Shown here one piece after another: positions 24,691 to 34,196 of a stretch of DNA of 64,000 bases. Origin of the DNA: Gottschalkia purinilytica (GTDB lineage Bacteria > Bacillota > Clostridia > Tissierellales > Gottschalkiaceae); the NCBI RefSeq assembly GCF_001190785.1, contig NZ_LGSS01000007.1:1-64000 (forward strand), given 5' to 3'. The position numbers were made by a program, and so were the translations under genes. Position 1 is the stretch's first letter. Every line of letters begins with the position of its first letter. The notes under the pieces were generated by a model that saw only the letters and a list, made by a program, of their open reading frames with translations, was not told the origin of the DNA and ran no database searches.

Positions 24691-27171
24691 ATGACAAAAG
24701 GCAAAAAGATAAAAATACCTAGAGAAATCATACTTGTCTTAGTATTATTATTCATAAAGCTAATTATATTTAATACAGTTACAGAAAGTTCACATGTTGG
24801 ATTTACGCTTATATTGACAAGTACAATATATATGATATTTATAGGTTCTGCCTTTAATCTAGTTCGGGCTAAGAGACGTAATTTAGTTATCGGAATTACC
24901 TATACAATTATATCTGTTATAATCTTTGCAGATTGCTTATATTATTCATATTTTAATCAATTATCATCTGTTGTACTTTTAAAGCAAACTTCACAAGTAA
25001 CTACAATAAAGGATAGTATAATTTATCTATTAAAACCTGCTAACTTAGTAATGATAGTAGACATAATCCCAGTGCTTATATATTTGTTTATAAGAAATAA
25101 AAGAAGAAAAACAAATAGCTTAAAAAATGAAGAAAATATAAGGTTTAAAGGTTTAAGTTTAGGAATATCACTTGTATTGATTATAGTTTCTGTATTTGGA
25201 ATTAGTAAGTTTAATAAGAAAGTTAACTTATTTAGACAAGAGTTTTTCACATATCACATAGCTGACATTTATGAAAATTTCAAAAAAGGCGGAAAAGATG
25301 ATAGCGTAGAAGCAGCAATATTGACAGACATGGCAAATCAGAAAAAGACTTCAATAGAAGAAAATAAATATTATGGAATAGCAAAAGGAAGAAATGTAAT
25401 TACTATTCAGGTAGAAAGTCTTCAGAACTTTGTAATTAACAACTTTTATAAAGGCCAAGAAATTACTCCAAACTTAAATAAGCTGTTGAAGAAAGATACT
25501 TTATATTATGATAGATATTATCAACAACTTGGGAGAGGAAATACTTCTGATGCAGAGTTTGTTACACATAATTCTCTTTATCCTGCTATGGATGGACAGA
25601 CATATAGTCTTTATCAAGACAATACTTTCTATGGATTACCTTGGATACTAAAAGAAAATGGTTATTCAACTAAGGCTTTTCATGGATATAAGGCTGAGTT
25701 TTGGAATAGAAATAAGGCTTATCCGAATCAAGGATTCGATGAGTTTATAAGTCAAGAAAAACTTGGATCTAAAGAGATTATAGGATTTGGACTAAGTGAT
25801 AAGGAATTTTTTAAGGAAAGTATGCCTTATTTAAAACAAACACAATCCCCTTTTTATGCGTTTCTTGTAACACTTACTAGTCACCATCCATACAATATGC
25901 CTGAGAAATATAAAGAGCTAAAACTAGAAGATAAACATAAAGACACTTTATTTGGACAATATATCCAATCAGTTCATTATGCAGATGCTGCTTTAGGAGA
26001 ATTTATAGAAAATTTAAAAAAAGAAGGGCTATATGAAAATTCAATTATAAATATATATGGAGATCACTTTGGTTTAAACTCAGACTTTACACCTAATAAA
26101 AAGTTATTAACAGAATATTTAGGATATGAATATGACTATGATGAAATGATGAGAATACCACTTATAATGCATATACCTGAAAGTGGAATCAATGAAACTA
26201 ATTCTTTGACAGGAGGACAAATTGACTTTTTACCAACATTACTAAATATAATGGGAATTGAAAATAAAAAAGGAATAATGCTTGGTAGAGACTTGAATAA
26301 TTCTGAAGAAGGATTTGTTGCACAGCAAACATATATGATAAAAGGATCATTTATAGACAATGACAATGTGTTTTCTATGTCAAGAGATAGAATATATGAA
26401 AATAGTAGAGCTTGGAACTTTAAAGTTAGAAAACCTGTAGATATACAAAAATTTAAAGATGGATATGAAAAAGCAATAAAAGAAATAAATAAATCAGAAT
26501 ATATTTTAGAAACAGATTATTTATCTAATTTTATCAAAGATAGAAAGAACAAATCGGAAAGAAAAAATAAGCGTATAGAACCTCAAGAAATGGTACTTGA
26601 TTTAGGACTTAGTGAAGATAAAATAACTTCTAAAAATATAAAAGAAATTTTGGATAAAGGCTATAAAGAAGGTTTCAGATTCTTTAAATTAGACTTTGAA
26701 TTAACACATGAAGATAATATAGAAATGAACTACTCTCTTAAGAATACAAATATAAATGATTACTTTGAATGGATAAAAGATAAAAAGGATGCTTATTTCA
26801 TTACAAATATTGAAGGTGATGGAATGAAAGCACTTAGAATTATAAGAGAGACAAAACCAGACATAGCAAACAAACTTGTACCACAAATATATGGTTTAGA
26901 AGACTATTTTACAGTTCAAACACTACAATATCTAAATATCATCTTTGTCCCTGAAGAAAACTATAAAGATAAGGAAATAATAGATTTTGTTAAAAGGGAA
27001 AGATTATTAGGTATTAACTTATCAGCTTCACGTGGAGCCACTAGTCTCTCAGCTAAGTTAGATAAAGAAGGCGTATTTGTATATGTATATACTGTAAATG
27101 ATAAAAATGAGATGAATAACTTAAGGAAAAATAAAGTAAAAGGATTTTATACTACAAATCTAGATAAATAA
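24691..27171 (+). CDS. LtaS-type lipoteichoic acid synthase-family protein with extra C-terminal domain
   Basis: Five N-terminal membrane helices (to about residue 180) are followed by an extracellular sulfatase-fold domain. The catalytic Thr is Thr285 in RGNTSDAEF; metal-site motifs IYGDHFG and TSHHPYN are present. The enzyme would transfer glycerol-phosphate-type units to a lipoteichoic acid chain at the outer membrane face. From about residue 630 a further domain of nearly 200 residues resembles a glycerophosphodiester phosphodiesterase barrel (FFKLDFELTHEDN), but the usual N-terminal HRG and NT motifs are missing. At 826 residues it is longer than normal LtaS (about 600-650). Confidence 0.85.
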   Translation: MTKGKKIKIPREIILVLVLLFIKLIIFNTVTESSHVGFTLILTSTIYMIFIGSAFNLVRAKRRNLVIGITYTIISVIIFADCLYYSYFNQLSSVVLLKQTSQVTTIKDSIIYLLKPANLVMIVDIIPVLIYLFIRNKRRKTNSLKNEENIRFKGLSLGISLVLIIVSVFGISKFNKKVNLFRQEFFTYHIADIYENFKKGGKDDSVEAAILTDMANQKKTSIEENKYYGIAKGRNVITIQVESLQNFVINNFYKGQEITPNLNKLLKKDTLYYDRYYQQLGRGNTSDAEFVTHNSLYPAMDGQTYSLYQDNTFYGLPWILKENGYSTKAFHGYKAEFWNRNKAYPNQGFDEFISQEKLGSKEIIGFGLSDKEFFKESMPYLKQTQSPFYAFLVTLTSHHPYNMPEKYKELKLEDKHKDTLFGQYIQSVHYADAALGEFIENLKKEGLYENSIINIYGDHFGLNSDFTPNKKLLTEYLGYEYDYDEMMRIPLIMHIPESGINETNSLTGGQIDFLPTLLNIMGIENKKGIMLGRDLNNSEEGFVAQQTYMIKGSFIDNDNVFSMSRDRIYENSRAWNFKVRKPVDIQKFKDGYEKAIKEINKSEYILETDYLSNFIKDRKNKSERKNKRIEPQEMVLDLGLSEDKITSKNIKEILDKGYKEGFRFFKLDFELTHEDNIEMNYSLKNTNINDYFEWIKDKKDAYFITNIEGDGMKALRIIRETKPDIANKLVPQIYGLEDYFTVQTLQYLNIIFVPEENYKDKEIIDFVKRERLLGINLSASRGATSLSAKLDKEGVFVYVYTVNDKNEMNNLRKNKVKGFYTTNLDK

Positions 27172-27176
27172 AAAAT

Positions 27177-27209
27177 GACCCCATAACTTGGGGTCTTTTA
27201 ATTTTTTTT
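27177..27209 (+). terminator. Terminator after LtaS-like gene
   Basis: GACCCC (27177-27182) pairs with GGGGTC (27190-27195), followed by a long T-run. Confidence 0.9.
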
Positions 27210-27235
27210 GAAAGCTCTATACTAAAAAATAACAA

Positions 27236-28513
27236 TTATTTATTTGAAGCTAATAATATCTTTTCTAAATCTTTTGTAGGGTGGTTTGGATAATCAATAA
27301 CCTTACCTTCCCATGTTCTTATTTTTATAAAGTCCTTACCCCTTGAGATTAAATATTGTGGCATTAGAGGTGTTTTACCATTTCCGTTCGGTGCATTAAC
27401 AATATACTGAGGTATTGCCATACCAGATGTATAGCCTCTTAAATATTCCATTATTTCCAATCCATCATCTACAGAGGTATTAAAATGCATTGTTCCGACT
27501 ACATTTTTCGCATGAAATATATAATAAGGTCTAACCCTACATTTTAAAAGCTCATGATTTAAAAGACGCATTACATACTTATCATTATTTATACCGTTTA
27601 AAAGAACAGCTTGGTTTCCTAATGGAATACCTGCATTAACAAGCTTTTCACAAGCTTCTTTAGATTCCTGCGTAATTTCCATAGGATGATTGAATTGAGT
27701 ATTTATATATATAGGAGCATACCTCTTCAATATATCTATCAAGTTGTCAGTTATTCTCTGCGGCAAGGTTACGAGGACTCTTGTACCAAGTCTTATATAA
27801 TCAACAGTAGGAATAGCATGTATTTCTCTTAGAAGCCAATCCAATGTATTATCAGATAAGGCTAGAGCATCTCCACCTGTAATTAAAACATCTCTTATTT
27901 CAGGATTATTTCTTATATATTCAATAGATTCTTTTAAAGTATCTTTTGAATTATGGCAATCTTTAGACTTTATGTTTCTTCTTCTTTGACAATGTCTGCA
28001 ATACATAGCACATTCATTGGTAACGTTTATTATTAGTCTGTCAGGATATCTTCTAGTTATTGATCCAGCAGGATTAGTATACTCTTCACCCATAGGATCT
28101 TTTTTTCCTTCTTCTATAAGTTCTAAATTAGTTGGAATAGATTGTAGTTTTATTGGATCTAGCTCGTTATCATCATCAATTAGAGCTAGATAATAAGGAG
28201 ATATTGACCATCTATATTTTTCTTGAACTTTTTTTATAGAATCAATTTCTTTATCAGATAATTTTATAATTTTAGATAACAAGTCTACATCAGAAATTCT
28301 ATTACTAAGTTGCCACTTCCAATTCTTCCAGTCTTCTTCTGTTGCATTTAAAATCGAAAGTATTTTTTCCTTTTTATCTTGTATCTTTTTTTCCTGAGCT
28401 TTAGACAAACCCTTTGGGATGGAATCTTTAATAGAAAGGTAATCCTTAATTCTAGACTTAAGTTCGTCAGCTCTTTGAAGTGATATTTTTCTTGTATCTA
28501 TAGTTCTATTCAT
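27236..28513 (-). CDS. eam: Glutamate 2,3-aminomutase (radical SAM, PLP)
   Basis: The 425-residue enzyme belongs to the lysine 2,3-aminomutase family, with radical-SAM motif CAMYCRHCQRR. In lysine 2,3-aminomutase two Asp residues bind the lysine side-chain amine; here the second of these is Asn (IVNAPNG, Asn373), the first is Asn (GINND), and a Lys appears in FHAKNVVG (Lys336). This Lys/Asn pair corresponds to the one described for the Clostridioides difficile glutamate 2,3-aminomutase. It converts L-glutamate to beta-glutamate, a compatible solute. The ATG is preceded by AAGGAGG. It stands alone on the minus strand. Confidence 0.88.
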   Translation of the reverse strand: MNRTIDTRKISLQRADELKSRIKDYLSIKDSIPKGLSKAQEKKIQDKKEKILSILNATEEDWKNWKWQLSNRISDVDLLSKIIKLSDKEIDSIKKVQEKYRWSISPYYLALIDDDNELDPIKLQSIPTNLELIEEGKKDPMGEEYTNPAGSITRRYPDRLIINVTNECAMYCRHCQRRRNIKSKDCHNSKDTLKESIEYIRNNPEIRDVLITGGDALALSDNTLDWLLREIHAIPTVDYIRLGTRVLVTLPQRITDNLIDILKRYAPIYINTQFNHPMEITQESKEACEKLVNAGIPLGNQAVLLNGINNDKYVMRLLNHELLKCRVRPYYIFHAKNVVGTMHFNTSVDDGLEIMEYLRGYTSGMAIPQYIVNAPNGNGKTPLMPQYLISRGKDFIKIRTWEGKVIDYPNHPTKDLEKILLASNK

Positions 28514-28938
28514 ACAAATATACCTCCTTTTTTAAGTTAAGTATAATTGTTTAATAGAGCTTTCCATGAAACTACTATTATATAAATAATTTTAGCCACA
28601 AAGTATAAAAGTCACCCAATCGTATTGATAGACATATCGGACAACTCTATTATTATATTATAACATAAGTTAAGCTTATTAATCAAAAAATTAATTTAGA
28701 AAACCAATATTCTATTAGCTTGAAAATAAACTTAATATTATAATAGTACTTTTAATAAATTCCTATGATTTTATATTTAATTTTATATTATAAAACTAGA
28801 ACGAGAAAATACGTGCATAATGGAGTTTTACAACACTTAATTTAAAAATTATAATGTTTAGGTTAAAAAAATTAAAAATTAAATATAAATAGAATACTAA
28901 AAACAAAATAAATTACATATTGGAAGGGCTGAATAATA
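28514..28938. other. Intergenic region between divergent genes
   Basis: AT-rich DNA contains the promoters of eam (leftward) and of the YhgE-like gene (rightward). No RNA structure or frame was recognised. Confidence 0.35.
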
Positions 28939-31098
28939 ATGAAAAATATTTTAAGGATTTATAAAAGAGACATTAAAAATATATTATCTGACTGGGTAGT
29001 ATTAGTAGTGATACTAGGACTTATGATACTCCCGGCACTTTATGCATGGTTCAATATAAAGTCTTCTTGGGATCCTTATGGAAATACTTCAGGAATAAAA
29101 GTAGCAGTAGTTAATAATGATAAAGGTGATAGTTTTAAAGGTACTAAGATAAATGTAGGTAATCAACTTGTACAACAACTAAAAGGAAATAAAAACATAG
29201 GATGGAACTTTGTAAGTGAAAAGGAAGCGGATAAGGGACTAAAGAATGGAAAGTATTATGCAAGTATAAAAATAACAGATGATTTTTCTCACAAGCTACT
29301 TTCAATAGTTAGGGATGAACAAGAAAAGCCAAGTATAATATATTCAGTAAATGAAAAAATAAATGCAGTAGCGCCAAAGATAACTCAGAAAGGTGTTACA
29401 AGCTTACAGGGTGAAGTAACTAAAAATTTTGTAAAGACTGTAAATGGAATTATATTTGATTTATTTAATAAATTTGGAGTTGAATTAGAACAAGGGAAGC
29501 CTAAACTAAAAGAGTTACAGAACTTAATATATTTTGTAGATGAAAAGATACCTCAAATCAATAAAGATATTGAGGAATTTGATAAAGGATTAATAACTTT
29601 AAATGGATTAACAAAGAAAGTGCAAGGAAATGTTCCGTTAATTCAAGATTCTATTAAAAAAGGTTCTAATGCAGCAAATAAAAGTAAGGATTTTTTAGTA
29701 AGGGCTAAAGATGGAATTCAACAAGCTGGACCTAGTATTAAACAGGACTTAATTTTAGCAAGGCAGATAACAAGTGGAGCTGAAAATATGATACCTGAAG
29801 CTATAAACTTGATAAATACAGATGCTCCTAAAGCTAAAGAAATGTTAATAAATATAAAAGATAAGTTTAATAATGGGACAAGTATAATAACTAACATTAC
29901 AAACTTTTTAAGATCCATAGATAAAGATTCAAATAGTAATATTATTCAATCTATCATAAATAAGCTAGCAGTCATTAAGAGTAACATGAATAATAAAGTT
30001 CAACTTATAAATAAAGTAATAGACATAATTAACAACGGACAACAGCCTTCTGTGGATATATTAAATAAAATAAATGATTTATCCACAAGAGTAACTCCTA
30101 CCTTGAATGCAATTATAAATAGTTTTGATAGTAAAGTTATTCCTGCTATAAATAATATTACTGGTGAGTTAATAAACGTTACAGATAATGCTATAAAATT
30201 ATTAAACGATGCAAATGAAGATTTACCTGTTGTTGAGGACTTAATAAACAAGGCTTACAAAGGTAGTGAAAAAGGAGCAGAAGGCATTGATCTTCTAAAG
30301 AAAAAGCTACCTGGAATAGAAACCTCTATACATTCAGTAGCAATTAAGCTAAGAAAATTAGATAATGATCAAGATTTAAATGAGATAATTAAGCTTCTAA
30401 AAAATGATGCTAGAAAAGAGAGTGAATTTCTATCTAATCCAATAGAGATAAAGGAAAATAGGATATTTGCTATTCCAAACTATGGATCTGCAATGTCACC
30501 TTTTTTTACAACGCTGTCTCTATGGGTAGGTACACTATTACTAGTATCATTATTATCTACTCATGTAAAAAAACTAGATGATAATAAAAATTTAAAAGCT
30601 TATGAGAAATATTTAGGAAAATACTTAACCTTTATGACAATAGCAATATTTCAAGCTATTATAGTAAGTACTGGAGACATTTTTATACTTAAGACATATG
30701 TGTCAAATAAATTAGTATTTTTATTGTTTTCAGTATTCATAAGCATAGTATTTTCAATGATAATATATACTTTAGTATCTGTGTTTGGAAATGTAGGAAA
30801 AGCATTAGCGGTTATACTTTTAGTACTACAGATATCTTCTTCAGGAGGTACTTTTCCTATAGAAGTTACTCCTACATTTTTTCAAAAAATAAATCCTATG
30901 CTACCTTTTACTTATGCTGTATCAGGCATGAGAGAAGCAGTTGGAGGGGTAATTCTAGAATCATTAAGATATAATACTATTATTCTTTTACTATATTTCT
31001 TTATATTTTTAGCTATAGGACTTCTATTTAAGAAAAAATTGGACAATATAAATAGTAAGTTTGTAAAAAGATTTAAAGAAAGTGGGTTAGGAGAATAA
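28939..31098 (+). CDS. YhgE/Pip-family membrane protein
   Basis: The 719-residue protein has the YhgE/Pip layout: one N-terminal helix (residues about 17-40, with LPALYAWFNIKSSWDPYGNT, the family's best-conserved stretch), a long extracellular coiled-coil-rich region (about 45-510), and a C-terminal ABC-2-permease-like bundle of five to six helices. The signature SGGTFPIE and NPMLPFTYAVSGMREA are present. Homologues serve as phage receptor (Pip) or in type VII secretion-like loci and stress responses; the exact role is unknown. The gene is followed at two bases by a small cytoplasmic gene. Confidence 0.88.
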   Translation: MKNILRIYKRDIKNILSDWVVLVVILGLMILPALYAWFNIKSSWDPYGNTSGIKVAVVNNDKGDSFKGTKINVGNQLVQQLKGNKNIGWNFVSEKEADKGLKNGKYYASIKITDDFSHKLLSIVRDEQEKPSIIYSVNEKINAVAPKITQKGVTSLQGEVTKNFVKTVNGIIFDLFNKFGVELEQGKPKLKELQNLIYFVDEKIPQINKDIEEFDKGLITLNGLTKKVQGNVPLIQDSIKKGSNAANKSKDFLVRAKDGIQQAGPSIKQDLILARQITSGAENMIPEAINLINTDAPKAKEMLINIKDKFNNGTSIITNITNFLRSIDKDSNSNIIQSIINKLAVIKSNMNNKVQLINKVIDIINNGQQPSVDILNKINDLSTRVTPTLNAIINSFDSKVIPAINNITGELINVTDNAIKLLNDANEDLPVVEDLINKAYKGSEKGAEGIDLLKKKLPGIETSIHSVAIKLRKLDNDQDLNEIIKLLKNDARKESEFLSNPIEIKENRIFAIPNYGSAMSPFFTTLSLWVGTLLLVSLLSTHVKKLDDNKNLKAYEKYLGKYLTFMTIAIFQAIIVSTGDIFILKTYVSNKLVFLLFSVFISIVFSMIIYTLVSVFGNVGKALAVILLVLQISSSGGTFPIEVTPTFFQKINPMLPFTYAVSGMREAVGGVILESLRYNTIILLLYFFIFLAIGLLFKKKLDNINSKFVKRFKESGLGE

Positions 31099-31099
31099 C

Positions 31100-31378
31100 A
31101 TGAAAATCAATGATTTTCTAGTTGAAGCAGGGGCAGACTTTGCTAGTGATTATATTAAGAATCTGAAAGATAAGGATCCAGAAAGACTAGAAGAAATAAA
31201 TAAGTTAATATGTAACTTTACAGATGTAGCAATTAATCTCTTAAAAGAGAGTTCTGAATTTCGTAAAAAATTTGCAGAAATTCATGCTGAATTTTTAAAA
31301 CATCCTGAATGTAAGCAAGTTATAGACGAGACTTTGAATTCTGTTAGCAAGTATAGGCCAGATTTAATTAAAAAATAG
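31100..31378 (+). CDS. Small helical protein of unknown function downstream of YhgE-like gene
   Basis: I do not recognise a family. The 92-residue acidic protein is predicted to be all helical, with no signal or membrane segment. The ATG is preceded by GGAGAA and sits one base after the upstream stop, so it is translationally coupled to the YhgE-like gene and may be a partner of it. Confidence 0.65.
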   Translation: MKINDFLVEAGADFASDYIKNLKDKDPERLEEINKLICNFTDVAINLLKESSEFRKKFAEIHAEFLKHPECKQVIDETLNSVSKYRPDLIKK

Positions 31379-31436
31379 AATATAAAACTGTTTAAGATAA
31401 TTAAATTAATCTATTGAAAAAAGTATGTGAGTATTA

Positions 31437-31471
31437 AAAAAAGCGTTTGATAAAAAATCAGACGCTTTTTT
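31437..31471. terminator. Bidirectional terminator
   Basis: A long stem AAAAAGCGTTTGA with TCAGACGCTTTTT, T-rich on both sides, separates two converging genes. Confidence 0.9.
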
Positions 31472-31479
31472 AATATGAG

Positions 31480-32343
31480 CTATTCATAGCTTTTCCAATA
31501 TTCTTCTAAAGTAATATTTTTTGAAGTAATATATTTAGCAACTTCTGTGCCCACATATCTTATATGCCAAGGTTCATATTTGTATCCTGTTATTTGTTCT
31601 TTTTCTTTAGGATATCTTATAATGAAACCATATTTCCAACAATTTTCTTTTAGCCATTTTCCTTCTTTTGTAGTACCAAAACTTTCAATTAGTCCAAATC
31701 CTGCACTTTTACTTGAAACATCCATTGTAAGTCCTGTTTGATGTTCACTTTCACCTGGATGAGCACTTACCCTATTAGCTTCCTTTTCACCTGAACGTCT
31801 AGCATTATTTCTAAAAATATCAGTTTGCTTTTTATACGATCTATATCCTGAAACAGCAAAGAGCTCAATATTATCATCTTTAGCAGCCTCAAATAATTGT
31901 TCTAAAGCAAATGCGGCTTCTTTTCTAAGCTGTTTTTTAGGAACATTTCCACTAAACGAAAAAGAAACATTAGGTACAACTAAATCTTTTGGTATATAAT
32001 TAGATGGTAAACTATGTTGCTTGTTAACTAGTGCAACTATACTTTCAGGATTAGTCATATCTTCTTTTTTTCTTAAAGGTTTATCTTTTTCTTGTTTCTT
32101 CTTATTAATATTATTTCCATCTGATTTTTTATTGTCTTTTGAAACTTTCTTTTTATTTGAGGAACTAGATTTACTTAAATTATTATTTGAACTAGATGCT
32201 TTACTATCGTCTTTTTTGATGAAAGTATTAGATATTACGATGCCTAAAATAATAAATACTGAGACTGCAATTATTCTTCTAATCATCATCTTTCTTCTTC
32301 TTCTAAAAATTTTCTTCTTGCTCATTACTTTATATTTTTTCAT
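31480..32343 (-). CDS. D-alanyl-D-alanine carboxypeptidase, VanY/M15B type
   Basis: The 287-residue protein has a basic N-terminus (KKKIFRRRRK), one membrane anchor (about residues 22-40), a Ser/Lys-rich linker (about 45-95), and an extracellular M15B peptidase domain. Zinc and catalytic motifs are in SGYRSYKKQ, SAHPGESEHQTGLTMD and EPWHIRYVG. It should trim the terminal D-Ala of peptidoglycan stem peptides. I choose ATG 32343, nine bases after AGGAG; the ATG at 32352 touches that site. No van resistance genes are nearby, so a housekeeping role is likely. Confidence 0.9.
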   Translation of the reverse strand: MKKYKVMSKKKIFRRRRKMMIRRIIAVSVFIILGIVISNTFIKKDDSKASSSNNNLSKSSSSNKKKVSKDNKKSDGNNINKKKQEKDKPLRKKEDMTNPESIVALVNKQHSLPSNYIPKDLVVPNVSFSFSGNVPKKQLRKEAAFALEQLFEAAKDDNIELFAVSGYRSYKKQTDIFRNNARRSGEKEANRVSAHPGESEHQTGLTMDVSSKSAGFGLIESFGTTKEGKWLKENCWKYGFIIRYPKEKEQITGYKYEPWHIRYVGTEVAKYITSKNITLEEYWKSYE

Positions 32344-32883
32344 TGAAAACATCTCCTAATAATTCTGAATATATTATAAATGTATGATAAAGGTTAAACC
32401 CGTTTAATAGCTCGTCCAATATTTTAAAATATATAAATATAAATCTTTATAAGATTCATATCAAAAGAACATTCATTTATAAATTTTATTATATAAAGGA
32501 TTAAAATTCAATTCTAGTTAGCTAAGGTTAGTAGAGCTTTAAAAATTTTAAGTTAGTTATTTAAGCATATTCTTTGAATAATAGAGTTTATGTGCTAGAT
32601 TCTATTATTTAATATATATTATTTTGATATATGTGGAAGAAGTTTTATGATACTGAATAAAAATTTATCTTAATTGTTATATCAATTTTTTTATAGTTTT
32701 TGAACTCAGTATAAGTAATTTTAGATATATAATAGCTTGTTGAATAACTAAACATAGAAATAATAAAACATTAGGATAAAGTAAAACTATTTATAATGTT
32801 ATTACGAATATAAAGATGGAATGATTGAAAAGCTACTTATGGATTTATTAAGAATATATAGATAAGTGATAAAATGGTGAAAT
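32344..32883. other. Intergenic region between divergent genes
   Basis: Over 500 bases of AT-rich DNA without open frames. It must hold promoters for the carboxypeptidase gene and for the sigma-factor operon. I see no convincing structure. Confidence 0.35.
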
Positions 32884-33444
32884 ATGGATAGAGAAAAACG
32901 ACTGATAAAAAAAATTAAATTAAAGTCAAGTCAAGCTGCAGCAAATGAACTTATTTCTAAATATTATAAGGAAATATATGCATATGTGTATAAACAAACA
33001 ATTGATAAAGAATTATCTATGGATTTGACTCAAGAAATCTTTATAAGCATGTTAAAGTCAATAAATAGCTATGATGAAAATAAGGCATCTTTTAGGACAT
33101 GGCTATATAAAATATCAACCTATCGAGTTGTCGACTACTATCGTTCAAAGTATTACAAATATAGTAGTAATATAGTATCAATTGACGATTATGACATATA
33201 CGATAATGAGGATATAGAAATTACAATGGAATATAAGCAAGATATCGAAAAAATTATTAATATAGTAAATCGATTAGATGCTTCAACACAACAAATATTT
33301 AGACTAAAGTTTTTTGCAGAATATACTTTTTTAGAAATATCAAATATACTGCAGATATCTGAATCTACAGTTAAGACAAAATATTATTCAATGCTTAAGA
33401 AGATTAGAAAAAATTTTGAGGAGGAACAAAATGAGCAAAGATAA
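32884..33444 (+). CDS. ECF-type RNA polymerase sigma factor
   Basis: The 186-residue protein has a sigma region 2 (YVYKQTIDKELSMDLTQEIFISMLKSI, typical DLTQEIF core) and a C-terminal region 4 helix-turn-helix (FLEISNILQISESTVKTKYY). No N-terminal extension is present. It overlaps the next gene by 14 bases. In such operons the sigma factor usually drives its own operon, here a membrane protein and an ABC transporter, in response to envelope stress or antimicrobial peptides. Confidence 0.9.
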   Translation: MDREKRLIKKIKLKSSQAAANELISKYYKEIYAYVYKQTIDKELSMDLTQEIFISMLKSINSYDENKASFRTWLYKISTYRVVDYYRSKYYKYSSNIVSIDDYDIYDNEDIEITMEYKQDIEKIINIVNRLDASTQQIFRLKFFAEYTFLEISNILQISESTVKTKYYSMLKKIRKNFEEEQNEQR

Positions 33445-34195
33445 GTTTTCTATAGATATGCCTGATGAAACTATAATAGAAGCTCAAATAGATACTATTG
33501 TGAAAAAGGGTCTTAATCCAAAGAATTCATTTTATTCAGATTTAAAGAGTATGTATAAGCAAATAGGATTCAAATATTTATTTCATGACATGTTAGAGAT
33601 TACTTTTACTGTTCTGATAATATTTTCTATGTTGCTTGTTCCAGTTATTATAAGCAGTGAAATACATGACAAAGTAAATAGCCGATATATATATGCTTTT
33701 ATATTTACAGTTTCTCCTATTATGTATTTAGTTATATCATTATTATCATTTGTTAATACAAAGCAAAAGGGAACTTATGAAATAGAAATGACATGTAAGT
33801 ATAATATATATCAATTAGCGACTTTACGAATGCTTGTATTCAGCGTTTTGTGCATTTTATTTAATAGCATATTTGTATATACCATTAATGTTATATACGA
33901 ACAAATAGACTTTTTAAGAGCATTTATAGTTTCATCCACATCATTGTTTCTATTTTCTACAATTTTTCTATATATGATAATTATTACTCGTTCAAAACTA
34001 ATAAAGTACATTGTAATAACATCGTGGATAGTACTAAATTCATTATTAGTAGTATTTAATATAGATTTTTATATTTATCTACTTATAAAAATACCTATAT
34101 ATGTTCATTTGGTTGTAACGGCCATTTGTATATATGTTTATATAAATAAACTTAAAAAGCTTATTACTTTTAGAAGTGTACAAGGAGTGATTTAG
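33431..34195 (+). CDS. Membrane protein, candidate anti-sigma factor
   Basis: The 254-residue protein starts at ATG 33431 after GAGGAGG. About 65 soluble residues (with DMPDET and a helical stretch) precede six hydrophobic segments. A soluble N-terminus before membrane helices, directly after an ECF sigma gene, is the usual arrangement of anti-sigma factors, but I see no recognisable zinc-binding anti-sigma motif. It could also be a permease-like subunit of the downstream ABC transporter. Confidence 0.65.
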   Translation: MSKDKFSIDMPDETIIEAQIDTIVKKGLNPKNSFYSDLKSMYKQIGFKYLFHDMLEITFTVLIIFSMLLVPVIISSEIHDKVNSRYIYAFIFTVSPIMYLVISLLSFVNTKQKGTYEIEMTCKYNIYQLATLRMLVFSVLCILFNSIFVYTINVIYEQIDFLRAFIVSSTSLFLFSTIFLYMIIITRSKLIKYIVITSWIVLNSLLVVFNIDFYIYLLIKIPIYVHLVVTAICIYVYINKLKKLITFRSVQGVI

Positions 34196-34196
34196 A

